Positions 14,419 to 24,811 are shown, counted from the stretch's first letter. The stretch is 64,000 nt of DNA from an uncultured Hyphomicrobiales bacterium (GCA_903931945.1 CAIZEI010000062.1:60094-124093), one strand, 5' to 3'. Notes: generated by a model not told the origin, from the sequence alone. Program-made: numbers and translations.

Positions 14419-17379
14419 ATGAATGTCGTCATCGTCGAATCGCCCGCCAAGGCCAAGACGATCAACAAATATCTCGGCCGCGATTACGAGGTTTACGCCT
14501 CGTTCGGCCATGTGCGCGACCTCCCCGCCAAGGATGGTTCGGTCGATCCGGACAACGACTTCGCCATGCTGTGGGAGATTGACAGCAAGGCGGGCAAGCG
14601 TCTGTCCGATATTGCCGCCGCCGTTAAAGGCGCCTCAAAACTGATTCTCGCAACCGATCCGGATCGCGAGGGCGAGGCGATTTCCTGGCATGTGCTGGAA
14701 ATCCTGCGCAACAAGAAAGTGCTGAAGGATAAAAAGGTCGAGCGCGTGGTGTTCAACGCGATCACCAAGTCGGCGATTCTGGAGGCGATGAAACATCCGC
14801 GCGAGATCGACGAAGGGCTGGTCGACGCCTATCTGGCGCGCCGCGCGCTGGATTATCTTGTTGGCTTCAACCTGTCGCCGGTTCTGTGGCGAAAACTGCC
14901 GGGCGCGCGCTCGGCGGGGCGCGTGCAATCGGTGGCGCTGCGGCTCGTCTGCGATCGCGAGCTAGAAATCGAAAAATTCGTCAGGCGGGAATACTGGTCG
15001 CTTGTGGCGCATCTCCTGACCAAGGAAAAAGCCCCTTTCATCGCCCGCCTTGTCGGCGCCGACGGCCGTAAAATCACCCGGCTCGATATCGGGACAGAGG
15101 CCGAAGCAACAGATTTCAAGCGCGGCCTCGAACAGGCAAAATTTACAATCCAGTCGGTCGAAGCCAAACCCGCGCGCAGAAATCCCTGGCCGCCGTTCAC
15201 GACCTCGACGCTCCAGCAGGAAGCTTCGCGCAAACTTGGAATGGCGCCCGCCCGCACGATGCAGGTCGCACAGCGGCTCTATGAGGGCGCCGATATTGGC
15301 GGCGAAACGGTCGGTCTGATCACTTATATGCGAACGGACGGCGTCGATATGGCGCCCGAAGCCATTGAGGCGACGCGCGAACTGATCGGCAAGCTGCACA
15401 GCCCGCGCTATGTGCCTTCAGCGCCGCGCAAATATCAGGTCAAGCAGAAGACGGCGCAGGAAGCGCACGAAGCCATCCGTCCGACTGACGTCTCGCGGCT
15501 GCCCAAGCAGATGGCCAAATATCTCGAACGCGAACAGCTTGCGCTTTATGAACTGATCTGGACGCGCACTGTCGCCAGCCAGATGGCCTCAGCCGAGCTG
15601 GAGCGCACGACTGTCGAAATTCTTGCGGATGTTCCGACGCCCTCGAAAATCAAGGCAATCGATCTGCGCGCCACCGGGCAGGTTGTGCGTTTCGATGGCT
15701 TCCTGGCGCTGTATCAGGAAGGCAAGGACGAGGACGACGAGGATGAGGAAGGCGGTCGTCTGCCGCCGATGAAGGCCGGCGATCCGGCAACGCGCGAAAA
15801 GATCGAGGCCGCGCAACATTTCACGGAACCGCCGCCGCGCTATTCGGAAGCGACCTTGGTCAAGGCGATGGAAGAACTCGGCATCGGGCGCCCCTCAACC
15901 TAGGGCTCGACGCTGGCGGTTCTACGCGACCGCGAATATGTGAAGCTGGAGAAAAAGCGGCTCGTTCCGGAAGACAAGGGGCGTTTGCTGACAGCCTTCC
16001 TGGAAAGCTTTTTCACGCGCTACGTCGAATATAATTTCACCGCCGACCTCGAGGAAAAGCTCGATGAGGTCGCCAACCAGAATTTCGACTGGAAGCAGTT
16101 GCTGCGCGATTTCTGGAAGGACTTTTCCACCGCGATTGACGGCACCAAGGATTTGCGCACGACGCAAATTCTTGACAGCCTGAATGAGGTTCTGGGTCCG
16201 CACATTTTCCCGCCAAAAGAGGGCGGCGGCGATCCCCGCTCCTGTCCGTCCTGTGGCACTGGCCAGATTTCGCTGAAACTCGGCAAGTTCGGCGCCTTTA
16301 TCGGCTGCTCGAACTATCCTGAATGCAAGTTCACGCGCACCCTGTCGCAATCGGCCACCGGCGAGGCGGACAATGGCGACGCCGGTCGCCCGGGCGTCCG
16401 CGTTCTCGGCGTCGACCCCGCCACGGGCGATGAAATCAGCGTGCGCGATGGACGTTTTGGCCCTTACGTGCAGCAGGGCGCGGCTGAGAAACCCAAACGC
16501 TCCTCGATCCCGAAAAATTACAGGCCCGACGAACTCACGCTTGAACAGGCCATCGCCTTGCTCGCGTTGCCGCGCGAAGTCGCCAGACATCCAAAGACTG
16601 GCGCCCCCATCGTGGCCGGCATCGGACGCTTCGGCCCCTATGTCCAGCACGGTAAAATCTACGCCAACATTGGCCGCGACGAGGATATTCTGTCGATCGG
16701 CGGCAACCGCGCGATTGATCTGATCGTCACCAAGGAACAGGGCGGCGGCAGGCAGTTTGGCAATGCCGCGCCGGGCCGGGCGCTCGGCGATCACCCCGAG
16801 GGCGGACCTGTGAGCGTGAAGGCCGGGCGTTTCGGCGCCTATGTCAACTGGGGCAAGATCAACGCCACCATCCCCAAGGGAACCAATACAGAAACCATCA
16901 CGCTTGAAACCGCCATCGAGCTTTTGAAAGCGCGGGCGGCGGGCGCGCCGTCAGGCGGGCGCGTGCTGGGCGATCATCCCTCGGGCGGGACCATCACCGT
17001 CCGCGACGGACGCTTTGGCGCCTATGTCAATATCAATAAGGTCAATGCGACGATCCCCAAATCGATCTCGCCGGAGACGATTACGCTCGCCGACGCGATC
17101 GAATTGATCGACGAAAAAGGCGGACCTGGCGCCCCTGCGACGAAGAAATCTGCGGGCGGGAAAAAAGCGCCCGCCAGGAAAGCGCCCGCCAAGAAAGCCG
17201 CCGCGAAAAAGCCTGCGGCCAATGCGAAGGTGAAGACGACCACGAGCGCCGAGCCCCCGTTCAAGCCCGGCCCGGCGGCGCGCAAGGCCCCCACCAAAAA
17301 GGCAGCCGTGAAAAAAGCCCCGGCAAAGAAATCTGCGGCAAAGAAAAAAGCCCCGGCTAAAAAGAAGGCAGCACGGTAG
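14419..17379 (+). pseudogene. topA: DNA topoisomerase I with one in-frame TAG
   Basis: One 987-codon frame encodes full-length TopA except for a TAG at codon 495 (15901-15903). Part 1 has the TOPRIM residues (VES at 6-8, TDPDREGEA from 79), the nucleophile Tyr303 in GLITYMRTDG and RRALDYLVGF. The break falls in the conserved motif GIGRPST-Tyr-xSTLAVL, where the stop replaces Tyr (one base from TAC/TAT). Part 2 resumes as GSTLAVLRDREYVKLEKK and carries a C4 zinc ribbon (CPSCGTG...CSNYPEC), four GRFG.YV repeats and a long Lys/Ala-rich tail typical of alphaproteobacteria. TopA relaxes negative supercoils and is normally essential. TAG ends other genes here, so recoding is unlikely without readthrough; a sequencing error is possible. 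Confidence 0.93.
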
Positions 17380-17390
17380 CGAGGCGGTGA

Positions 17391-17434
17391 ACTTGCCTGC
17401 TGCAAAATCCTTCTTGCGGCGGGTTTGCAGCTTG
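17391..17434 (+). repeat. 44-bp dyad repeat, copy 1
   Basis: It begins ACTTGCCTGCTGCAAAATCC and matches 17542-17585 with two mismatches. Each copy contains an inverted pair CTGCAAA / TTTGCAG around a GC-rich loop. It lies directly after the topA stop. Confidence 0.75.
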
Positions 17435-17541
17435 TCCCCCAAGGGGCCACTGAAAAAGCGAGCGGCGAGGCAGTAGGCAGTTTGCTTCTCCCGCGTGCCG
17501 CTCGGGACCATGCATTCCGACATCCCACAGTCCGGCAGTTG

Positions 17542-17585
17542 ACTTGCCCGCTGCAAAATCGTTCTTGCGGCGGGTTTGCAGCTTG
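17542..17585 (+). repeat. 44-bp dyad repeat, copy 2
   Basis: Second copy, starting ACTTGCCCGCTGCAAAATCG, ends 34 bp before fabD. The two copies are in the same orientation about 107 bp apart, so this could be a small dispersed repeat or a pair of protein- or RNA-structure sites between topA and fabD. Confidence 0.75.
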
Positions 17586-17619
17586 GCCGGATAGCCGGGC
17601 GCCACATTATGGATAACCG

Positions 17620-18582
17620 ATGACCGCCGCATTCACATTCCCCGGACAGGGCTCGCAATCGCCCGGCATGGGCAAGGCTCTCGCCGATGCGTTTCCCGCC
17701 GCCCGCCTCGTGTTTGAGGAAGTCGATGCCGCGCTTGGGCAGCATCTTTCAAAACTGATATTCGAAGGGCCGGAGGCGGAACTGACGCTGACCGCCAATG
17801 CGCAACCCGCCCTGATGGCCGTCAGCATGGCGGTCGTTCGAGTGCTCGAAGCCGAGGCCGGTCTCGATCTCGCGCGCGACGCGCAATTCGTGGCGGGGCA
17901 TTCGCTCGGCGAATATTCGGCGCTGGCCGCAGCAGGCGCCCTGACAATCACCGATACCGCGCGCCTGCTGCGTCTGCGTGGCGTTTCCATGCAAAAGGCG
18001 GTTCCCGCCGGCGAGGGCGCCATGGCGGCGATTCTCGGACTCGATTTTGGCGCTGTTGCAGCGGCGGCCACGGAGGCCGCAAGCCTGTTTCATTTGCAGG
18101 CGGCGGTCTGTCAGGTCGCCAATGACAATGGCGGCGGACAGATCGTCATTTCCGGCACGAAAGCCGCCGTTGAACGAGCGATGGAAATCGCCAAAACCAA
18201 AGGCGCCAAACGCTGCATCCTGCTTCCCGTGTCCGCGCCCTTCCATTGCGCGTTGATGGCGCCGGCCGCCGACGCGATGGCTGAAGCGCTGGCGAGCGCG
18301 ACCATCCTGCCGCCGCGCGTTCCGCTCATCGCCAATGTGCTGGCGAGCCCCATCAACGACCCCGCCGAAATCCGCAAGCGGCTCGTGGAACAGGTGACGG
18401 GCACGGTGCGCTGGCGCGAATCCATTGCCTTTATGGCTGCGCAGGGCGTCTCGACTTTCTATGAACTGGGCGCGGGCAAAGTCCTGACGGGCCTCGTCAG
18501 GCGGATCGCGGCTGACGCGCATGGCGCAGCCATTGGCGCGCCGGCGGATATTGAAGCCTTCAAGGCTGCCCAAACGCATTGA
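17620..18582 (+). CDS. fabD: Malonyl-CoA:ACP transacylase
   Basis: A 320-residue enzyme that loads malonyl on acyl carrier protein for fatty-acid elongation. It has TFPGQGSQSPGMGKAL, nucleophile Ser95 in GHSLGEYS, the carboxylate-binding Arg in RLRGVSMQ and the catalytic His in PVSAPFHCALM. It is the first gene of fabD-fabG-acpP-fabF, with fabG 12 bp downstream. Confidence 0.97.
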   Translation: MTAAFTFPGQGSQSPGMGKALADAFPAARLVFEEVDAALGQHLSKLIFEGPEAELTLTANAQPALMAVSMAVVRVLEAEAGLDLARDAQFVAGHSLGEYSALAAAGALTITDTARLLRLRGVSMQKAVPAGEGAMAAILGLDFGAVAAAATEAASLFHLQAAVCQVANDNGGGQIVISGTKAAVERAMEIAKTKGAKRCILLPVSAPFHCALMAPAADAMAEALASATILPPRVPLIANVLASPINDPAEIRKRLVEQVTGTVRWRESIAFMAAQGVSTFYELGAGKVLTGLVRRIAADAHGAAIGAPADIEAFKAAQTH

Positions 18583-18594
18583 CGGGAGACACGC

Positions 18595-19332
18595 ATGTTC
18601 GACCTGAATGGCCTCAACGCGCTTGTCACCGGCGCAACCGGCGGACTTGGCGGCGATATCGCGCGGGCGCTGCACCAGCAGGGCGCATCGGTCGCCTTGT
18701 CGGGCACGCGCGTTGAAGCCCTCGAAAAGATCGCCAGCGAACTTGGCGATCGCGTGCACGTCCTGCCCTGCGACCTCGGCGACAAGACCGCCGTCGAGGC
18801 GCTCGTGCCGGCGGCTGAAAAAGCGCTGGGACAGATGGATATTCTTATCAATAACGCCGGCGTCACGCGCGATGGCCTGTTCATGCGGATGAAGGACGAC
18901 GACTGGGAAACGGTGATGACGATCAATCTCACCTCCGCATTCCGGCTCTCCCGCGCCGCGCTTCGTTTCATGCTGAAGCGGCGTTTTGGACGCATTATTG
19001 GCATAACGTCCGTCGTGGGCGTCATGGGCAACGCCGGCCAGGGCAATTACGCCGCCTCGAAGGCTGGCATGATCGGCATGACAAAGTCGCTCGCCGCAGA
19101 AATCGCCAGCCGCAATGTCACCGCCAATTGCATCGCGCCGGGCTTTATCGAAAGTCCGATGACGGCGGCGCTGAACGAAAAGCAGAAAGAAGCTATTCTG
19201 GGCACAATCCCCGCCGGAAGGCTCGGCGCAGGCGCCGATGTCGCGGCTGCGGCGGTTTATCTCGCCAGCCGCGAGGCGGGTTACGTCACTGGCCAGACGC
19301 TCCATGTCAATGGCGGAATGGCAATGATATGA
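18595..19332 (+). CDS. fabG: 3-oxoacyl-ACP reductase
   Basis: A 245-residue short-chain dehydrogenase using NADPH to reduce 3-oxoacyl-ACP. The nucleotide loop TGATGGLG, NNAGVTRD, the catalytic Ser in GITSVVG, and the YxxxK in NYAASKAGM are present. The C-terminal GQTLHVNGGMAMI is diagnostic of FabG. It is tightly linked to fabD. Confidence 0.97.
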   Translation: MFDLNGLNALVTGATGGLGGDIARALHQQGASVALSGTRVEALEKIASELGDRVHVLPCDLGDKTAVEALVPAAEKALGQMDILINNAGVTRDGLFMRMKDDDWETVMTINLTSAFRLSRAALRFMLKRRFGRIIGITSVVGVMGNAGQGNYAASKAGMIGMTKSLAAEIASRNVTANCIAPGFIESPMTAALNEKQKEAILGTIPAGRLGAGADVAAAAVYLASREAGYVTGQTLHVNGGMAMI

Positions 19333-19555
19333 CGACATTGGCCAATCGGAATCTGGCCGCTCGCCATGCGCGGGGAAGTATGTTAGCTACGCCCCGCGTC
19401 CGGGGGGCTCGCAGGCGTGACCGGACGTTGCTACCGGTTTACAGACTTGTTTTCTGGCGCGGAGATACACTGAAATCGAATTTGGCTTTGAACGCCGTCA
19501 TGCTAGCATTGCGGGATCAAGCTATGGATTTAACGGTCATCACGAGGGTAATGAT

Positions 19556-19795
19556 ATGAGCGAAGTCGCGGATCGCGTGAAGAAAATTGTTGTCGAGCAT
19601 CTTGGCGTCGACGCTGACAAAGTCGTCGATAAAGCCAACTTCATTGATGACCTTGGGGCGGATTCGCTCGACACAGTCGAACTCGTGATGGCCTTTGAGG
19701 AAGAATTTGGCGTCGAGATCCCCGATGACGCCGCCGAGACGATCGTGACGGTCGGCGACGCCGTGAAATTCCTGGAAAAAGCAAAAAACGCCTGA
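19556..19795 (+). CDS. acpP: Acyl carrier protein
   Basis: A 79-residue acidic four-helix carrier. The phosphopantetheine attachment Ser sits in [19 protein letters not shown]. It is separated from fabG by about 223 bp, so it probably has its own promoter, as is usual for this highly expressed gene, and is followed by a hairpin before fabF. Confidence 0.98.
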   Translation: MSEVADRVKKIVVEHLGVDADKVVDKANFIDDLGADSLDTVELVMAFEEEFGVEIPDDAAETIVTVGDAVKFLEKAKNA

Positions 19796-19819
19796 GGCGG
19801 ACTGCACATATGTTTGCGC

Positions 19820-19847
19820 CGCCGCCGGCCCCTGACCGGCGGCGTTT
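19820..19847 (+). terminator. Hairpin between acpP and fabF
   Basis: A 9-bp stem CGCCGCCGG / CCGGCGGCG (19820-19828 and 19836-19844) with a 7-nt loop and only three T. This is probably an attenuating terminator that lets some transcription continue into fabF. Confidence 0.5.
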
Positions 19848-19904
19848 GCGCTATCTGGCAATGGCGATCCGCGTCATGTCAAACAAGAGCGCCGGAAAAG
19901 CAGC

Positions 19905-21164
19905 ATGAGACGTGTCGTCGTGACTGGCCTGGGCATGGTCTCGCCTTTGGCGAGCGGCGTTGAGCCGACCTGGACGCGCCTGCTGGACGGACAGAGCGCC
20001 GGGCGGCGAATCGAGAATTTTGACGTTTCCGATCTCCCCTGCCAGATCGCCTGCCAGGTGCCACGCGGCAATGTTGCGCCCGATGCGTTCCAGCCAGACC
20101 AATGGATGGAGCCCAAAGAGCAGCGCAAAGTGGACGATTTCATACTTTACGCGATCTCCGCCGCAACACAGGCGCTGGCGGACGCTGGCTGGGCGCCAAA
20201 AACCTATGAAGAGCAATGTTCAACCGGCGTCATGATCGGTTCGGGCATTGGCGGCCTCGGCGGCATCGCTGAAACCGCGCTCTTGTTGCGCGACAAGGGT
20301 CCTCGCCGGATATCGCCATTTTTCATTCCCGGGCGGCTGATCAATCTCGCTTCGGGCTATGTCTCCATTCTGCACGGCCTGAAAGGCCCCAACCATTCGG
20401 TCGTAACAGCCTGCTCGACCGGAGCGCACGCCATTGGCGACGCTGCGCGACTTGTCGCCTTTGGCGACGCCGAGGTCATGGTGGCCGGCGGCGCAGAATC
20501 AGCTGTCAATCGTATCGGCATCGCCGGCTTTGCAGCCTGTCGCGCTTTGTGCACCAGTTATAACGACCGGCCCGCCGAGGGCTCGCGCCCCTACGACCGC
20601 GACCGCGATGGCTTTGTCATGGGCGAGGGGTCCGGTTGCGTCGTGGTTGAATCCCTCGAACACGCCCGGGCGCGCGGCGCGCGCATTTACGCCGAGGTTG
20701 TCGGCTACGGTCTGTCAGGCGATGCGCATCATATCACCGCTCCCTCCGAGGATGGCGATGGAGCCTTTCGTTGCATGAACATGGCGCTGAAGCGCGCAGG
20801 GCTTCCGGCCTCAGCCGTGGATTATGTCAACGCGCATGGCACCTCAACCATGGCTGACGGTATTGAGCTTGGCGCCGTCGAGCGCGCCATGGGCGACCAC
20901 GCCAGCCACGTATCAATGTCCTCAACCAAATCCTCCATCGGGCATCTCCTGGGCGCGGCGGGCGCCGTCGAGGCGATTTTTTCGATCCTCGCGATCAGGG
21001 ATGGCGTTGCTCCGCCAACACTCAATTTACATCACCCTTCAGTTGAAACGAAGATCGATCTTGTGCCGCTGAAAGCGCGTAAAAGACCGATCAACGTAGC
21101 GCTTTCAAACTCGTTCGGCTTTGGCGGCACCAATGCCTCGCTGGTTTTCAAACGGGTTTCCTGA
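19905..21164 (+). CDS. fabF: 3-oxoacyl-ACP synthase II
   Basis: A 419-residue thiolase-fold condensing enzyme for fatty-acid elongation. The active-site Cys170 is in VVTACSTGAHAIG, and the two His are in NAHGTSTMADG and SSTKSSIGHLLGAAGAVEA. The ending SNSFGFGGTNASLVFKR is typical. It starts about 110 bp after acpP and is followed by mltG. Confidence 0.97.
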   Translation: MRRVVVTGLGMVSPLASGVEPTWTRLLDGQSAGRRIENFDVSDLPCQIACQVPRGNVAPDAFQPDQWMEPKEQRKVDDFILYAISAATQALADAGWAPKTYEEQCSTGVMIGSGIGGLGGIAETALLLRDKGPRRISPFFIPGRLINLASGYVSILHGLKGPNHSVVTACSTGAHAIGDAARLVAFGDAEVMVAGGAESAVNRIGIAGFAACRALCTSYNDRPAEGSRPYDRDRDGFVMGEGSGCVVVESLEHARARGARIYAEVVGYGLSGDAHHITAPSEDGDGAFRCMNMALKRAGLPASAVDYVNAHGTSTMADGIELGAVERAMGDHASHVSMSSTKSSIGHLLGAAGAVEAIFSILAIRDGVAPPTLNLHHPSVETKIDLVPLKARKRPINVALSNSFGFGGTNASLVFKRVS

Positions 21165-21277
21165 GCGCTTTAAGAGCCAATTGACAGATGAAAATCGCGC
21201 CATTCCCAATTTGGCCTGAATGAGCCATAATGGAAGGAGATCGATCCCTCCTTTGTACAGGATCGACGGCGAGCACC

Positions 21278-23140
21278 ATGAGCGGCGAACCCTCACCACC
21301 CCCCAATTCACCTCAGGAGCCCGAGCGCGGCGGCCTCTTTCGGAGACGCGTTGCATTGCAATCGGCCAAGGAAGCCTTGCAACCCGAGGCTGCGCCGGCC
21401 CCGCCGCCGGCTGGCAAACCCCACAGTCAGCGTCGACCCGCACTTTCTGCGATCAGCGGCTTTTTTTCGTTTCTACTGGTGCTGGCTTTGTGTCTGGCGG
21501 GCGTTGCCGGCTATGCACAGCACCAGATGAGCGAACCCGGGCCGCTTGAAGCTGACAAGATCGTCCTGATAGCGCCGCGGACGGAAGCGCCGGATATTCT
21601 CGGCCAACTGGAAAATGAAGGCGTGATCGACAGCAGCCTGACGCTGAACGCCGCACTTGTCATCTCCGGCGACCGTAAAAAGCTGAAAGCCGGCGAATAT
21701 CTCTTCAAGGCTCACGCCAGCCTCCGGGATGTGATCGAAACCCTTGTTTCAGGGCATGAAATCCTGCATTCCATTACGATTCCCGAAGGCCTGACATCGC
21801 AACAAATCGTCGAACGATTGCGGGACAGCGATATTTTGTCCGGCGATGTCATGGATATTCCCAAGGAAGGGTCGCTGCTGCCCGAGACCTATCGCGTGTC
21901 GCGCGGCATGCAGAGGGCCAGTCTCATCCGGCTGATGCAGGACGATCAGAAAAAGGCGCTGGAACAGATTTGGTCGCGCCGATCCCCGGATTTGCCGCTG
22001 CGTTCCTCGTTCGAACTTCTGACGTTGGCCTCGATCGTCGAAAAAGAGACCGGCAAGGCGGATGAACGTCCGCGCGTTGCCGGAGTCTTCATCAACCGCC
22101 TGCGAAGCCATATCAAACTGCAGTCAGACCCCACGATCGTATATGGGCTTGTGTTCGGTCAGGGCACGCTCGGGCGCGGCATATCGCGCGCCGAAGTCGA
22201 CAAGCCAACGCCCTATAACACCTACGCCATCGAAGGTCTGCCACCCGGACCGATTTCCAATCCCGGTCGCGCAGCCATGGAGGCGGTCGCCAATCCCTCG
22301 CGCACAAAGGACATCTATTTTGTCGCGGACGGGACCGGAGGCCACGCCTTCGCCGAAACCCTCGATCAGCACAATAAAAACGTGATCCGCTGGCGGCAAA
22401 TCGAGAAGGATCGCGCAGCCTCCGTCGATCGCGCTCCGCCGCCGCCTGCGCCCGCAACGCCAACGCTGCTGCGCGACCAGCGCGGTCAGGTCAGCGACAC
22501 CAATGTGCCGCTGTTTGGCGCGCTGTCGCCAGCCTTCCAGCGCAATGACAGCGACTTGCTGGCATTCGCCGCTCCCGCAGGGCAGATGACAACGCCGGCC
22601 AGCGCCGCCATCGACGGCGCCCGTCAGCGCGCCGCGCAGCCCGCTGCGCCGCTGCCGACCGCAAAAGACGATAATGCAAAGGCCGCAGGGCCATCGCCAA
22701 AGTATAGCCTGGCTGGGAAGCTTGACGATTCAGTTGCCGCCCAGCTCGGGCTTGCCGATGCACCCGTCGCCGCTGGCGGCGATGAGGTTGAGGCAATCGA
22801 CACCGGCGCCTATCCTGAACCGGCCGCGCGCCGCGCCGACCAGAAGGCCCGCGCCGCACGATATGGCGCACCCTCAGGCGGCGACACACTCCCCGATCAG
22901 GTTGTCGCCGAATTGACGCCATCCGGCGGCGCCAGTTCGACCGAGGCCCCCGCAGGTCCAAGAATTATCCGGATTTATGACGCCTCGGAGGGGACGGCGC
23001 TGGATCCGCTAAAAGATAAAAGCTGGGACCTGAATTCGGCCAAGACCGTGCCGGTGATGGCGCAGGACACTCCTCCAGCCGCGAAAAGGCCGAACCCCCA
23101 GGCCAAAGCGCGGCATAACGCTCCTGCGACGCAACAATAA
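21278..23140 (+). CDS. mltG: Endolytic murein transglycosylase MltG, long C-terminal tail
   Basis: A YceG-family membrane enzyme that cleaves nascent glycan and helps set strand length. Start ATG 21278 (MSGEPSPPPN) is preferred to the frame's first ATG at 21230, whose product has no family character. A cytoplasmic Pro-rich segment precedes one membrane helix (ISGFFSFLLVLALCLAGVAGY). Next come LysM-like and YceG domains with the catalytic Glu in LASIVEKETGKADERPRVAGVFINRLR and the conserved SDPTIVYG and PYNTY..EGLPPGPISNPG motifs. After about residue 380 comes an unusual 240-residue Ala/Pro/Asp-rich, probably disordered extension. Its position after fabF is common in alphaproteobacteria. Confidence 0.93.
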   Translation: MSGEPSPPPNSPQEPERGGLFRRRVALQSAKEALQPEAAPAPPPAGKPHSQRRPALSAISGFFSFLLVLALCLAGVAGYAQHQMSEPGPLEADKIVLIAPRTEAPDILGQLENEGVIDSSLTLNAALVISGDRKKLKAGEYLFKAHASLRDVIETLVSGHEILHSITIPEGLTSQQIVERLRDSDILSGDVMDIPKEGSLLPETYRVSRGMQRASLIRLMQDDQKKALEQIWSRRSPDLPLRSSFELLTLASIVEKETGKADERPRVAGVFINRLRSHIKLQSDPTIVYGLVFGQGTLGRGISRAEVDKPTPYNTYAIEGLPPGPISNPGRAAMEAVANPSRTKDIYFVADGTGGHAFAETLDQHNKNVIRWRQIEKDRAASVDRAPPPPAPATPTLLRDQRGQVSDTNVPLFGALSPAFQRNDSDLLAFAAPAGQMTTPASAAIDGARQRAAQPAAPLPTAKDDNAKAAGPSPKYSLAGKLDDSVAAQLGLADAPVAAGGDEVEAIDTGAYPEPAARRADQKARAARYGAPSGGDTLPDQVVAELTPSGGASSTEAPAGPRIIRIYDASEGTALDPLKDKSWDLNSAKTVPVMAQDTPPAAKRPNPQAKARHNAPATQQ

Positions 23141-23222
23141 ACACTACGCAAATTGAGTGGATCCTCCAGCCGCTCCGGTTCAACTGCAATTTTCGGTTCT
23201 CTGGCGCCTACCGGTTGATACG

Positions 23223-24110
23223 ATGACTCTCAAAAGTATGACCGGTTTTGCCCGCATATCCGGCGCCCTTGGCGACTGGCGCTGGGTTTGGGAAATCAAA
23301 ACCGTCAACGCCAAAGGGCTCGACGCCCGCCTGCGAGTCCCCCCGGCATTCGACGCCATCGAAATTGAGGCGCGGGCGCGGATGGCGCGGCGGCTGTCGC
23401 GCGGCGCCTGTCAGGCTGCTCTCACTGTGCATCGCGATGCCGCGCCCATCGAGATAAAGGTGAACGAAACCGCGTTGCGCGCGTTGCTGGAAACCGTTGC
23501 AAGGCTTCCGACGCCCGCCGGTGTAGGCCCGGCCTCGCTCGACGGACTCCTGGCGTTGCGGGGCATGGTGGATATTGTCGAGGTCGCGGACGATGATCGC
23601 GCGTTACGCAGCCTGCAGGCGACCCTTCTCACTGACCTTGATCGCGCGCTGGATGCGTTGATCGATATGCGCGGGCGCGAGGGCGCGGCGCTGGCGACCG
23701 CATTGTCCGCCAGGATTGAACGGATCGCAGAATTGACGCTTGCGGCGGACGAGTGCCCGGCGCGCAAACCGGACGCCGTCAAGGAACGCCTGTTGCGAAC
23801 AGTGCATGCGTTGAGCGAAAATTCAGTCGGGCTTGACCCCGCCCGTTTGCATCAGGAGGCGCTGTTGCTTGCGGCCAAGGCGGACATCAGGGAAGAACTG
23901 GACCGGTTGCACGCGCATGTCGCCGCGGCCCGCATCCTTCTGACGAGCGAGGAGCCTGTCGGGCGCAAGCTTGATTTTCTGGCGCAGGAATTCGGCAGGG
24001 AAGCCAATACGCTCTGCGCCAAAGCCAACGATCCCGCCCTGACCAATATCGGCATGGAATTGCGCGTTGAAATCGAACAGCTTCGCGAGCAGGCGCAGAA
24101 CATCGAATGA
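23223..24110 (+). CDS. yicC: YicC family endoribonuclease
   Basis: A 295-residue YicC protein. The start is set at ATG 23223 because MTLKSMTGFARISG is the canonical YicC opening; the 22 codons upstream are not conserved. The C-terminal DUF1732 region has GRKLDFLAQEFGREANTLCAKANDPALTNIGMELRVEIEQLREQAQNIE. YicC of E. coli is reported as an RNase acting on small RNA. Its stop overlaps the gmk start (ATGA), the widespread yicC-gmk arrangement. Confidence 0.95.
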   Translation: MTLKSMTGFARISGALGDWRWVWEIKTVNAKGLDARLRVPPAFDAIEIEARARMARRLSRGACQAALTVHRDAAPIEIKVNETALRALLETVARLPTPAGVGPASLDGLLALRGMVDIVEVADDDRALRSLQATLLTDLDRALDALIDMRGREGAALATALSARIERIAELTLAADECPARKPDAVKERLLRTVHALSENSVGLDPARLHQEALLLAAKADIREELDRLHAHVAAARILLTSEEPVGRKLDFLAQEFGREANTLCAKANDPALTNIGMELRVEIEQLREQAQNIE

Positions 24111-24796
24111 GTCAGACTTCAACGATTCCCGGCGGCGGCCCGACGCCCATTGAAACCCGCAGGCGCGGGCTCATGCTGATCCTCTCCTCGCCGTCCGGCG
24201 CAGGCAAGACGACGCTGACGCGCATGTTGCTCCAGGACAAAAGTCTCGACCTCACGCTGTCCGTGTCGGCGACAACGCGCGCCCGCCGATCATCGGAAGT
24301 CGATGGCATTCACTATCACTTCATTTCGGCAGCCGAATTTGAACGCATGCGGCTTGACGGCGCCTTCCTCGAATACGCCCGCGTGCATGACAATTTTTAC
24401 GGCACTCCGCGCGAGTCGGCCAATGCCGTGCTCGCGCAAGGCCGCGACATGCTGTTTGACATCGACTATCAGGGCACGCTGCAAGTGCGCCAGAAAGCGC
24501 CGGACGATGTCGTCACCATTTTCATTCTGCCGCCAACAATGCACGAGCTGCGATCCCGGCTGGAGCGGCGCGCTGAAGACCCGTCTGCGGTGATCGACCG
24601 AAGGCTCGAAAACGCCCGTAACGAAATCCAGCGCTGGACGACCTATGATTATGTGATCGTCAATGACGATCTGCAACGCAGCTACGGCCAGATCCTTGCC
24701 ATATTGACCGCCGAACGATTGAAACGCACACGCGCGCAAAAATCGATCGCCGGATTCGTCGATGGATTGCTGGCTGAGCCACCCGCCAATGACTGA
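24107..24796 (+). CDS. gmk: Guanylate kinase
   Basis: A 229-residue kinase that phosphorylates GMP to GDP. The P-loop SPSGAGKT is at 28-35, the GMP-binding SATTRARRSSEVDGIHYHF follows, and FLEYARVHDNFYGTP and DIDYQGTLQVR are intact. The N-terminus has about 20 extra residues. It is translationally coupled to yicC and convergent with radA. Confidence 0.97.
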   Translation: MSQTSTIPGGGPTPIETRRRGLMLILSSPSGAGKTTLTRMLLQDKSLDLTLSVSATTRARRSSEVDGIHYHFISAAEFERMRLDGAFLEYARVHDNFYGTPRESANAVLAQGRDMLFDIDYQGTLQVRQKAPDDVVTIFILPPTMHELRSRLERRAEDPSAVIDRRLENARNEIQRWTTYDYVIVNDDLQRSYGQILAILTAERLKRTRAQKSIAGFVDGLLAEPPAND

Positions 24797-24811
24797 TGAC
24801 GAGCGCCAAAA

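Noticed and set aside
17749..19338. 529-codon frame antisense to fabD-fabG
   Set aside because: It spans two certain genes on the other strand and has no recognisable domain.
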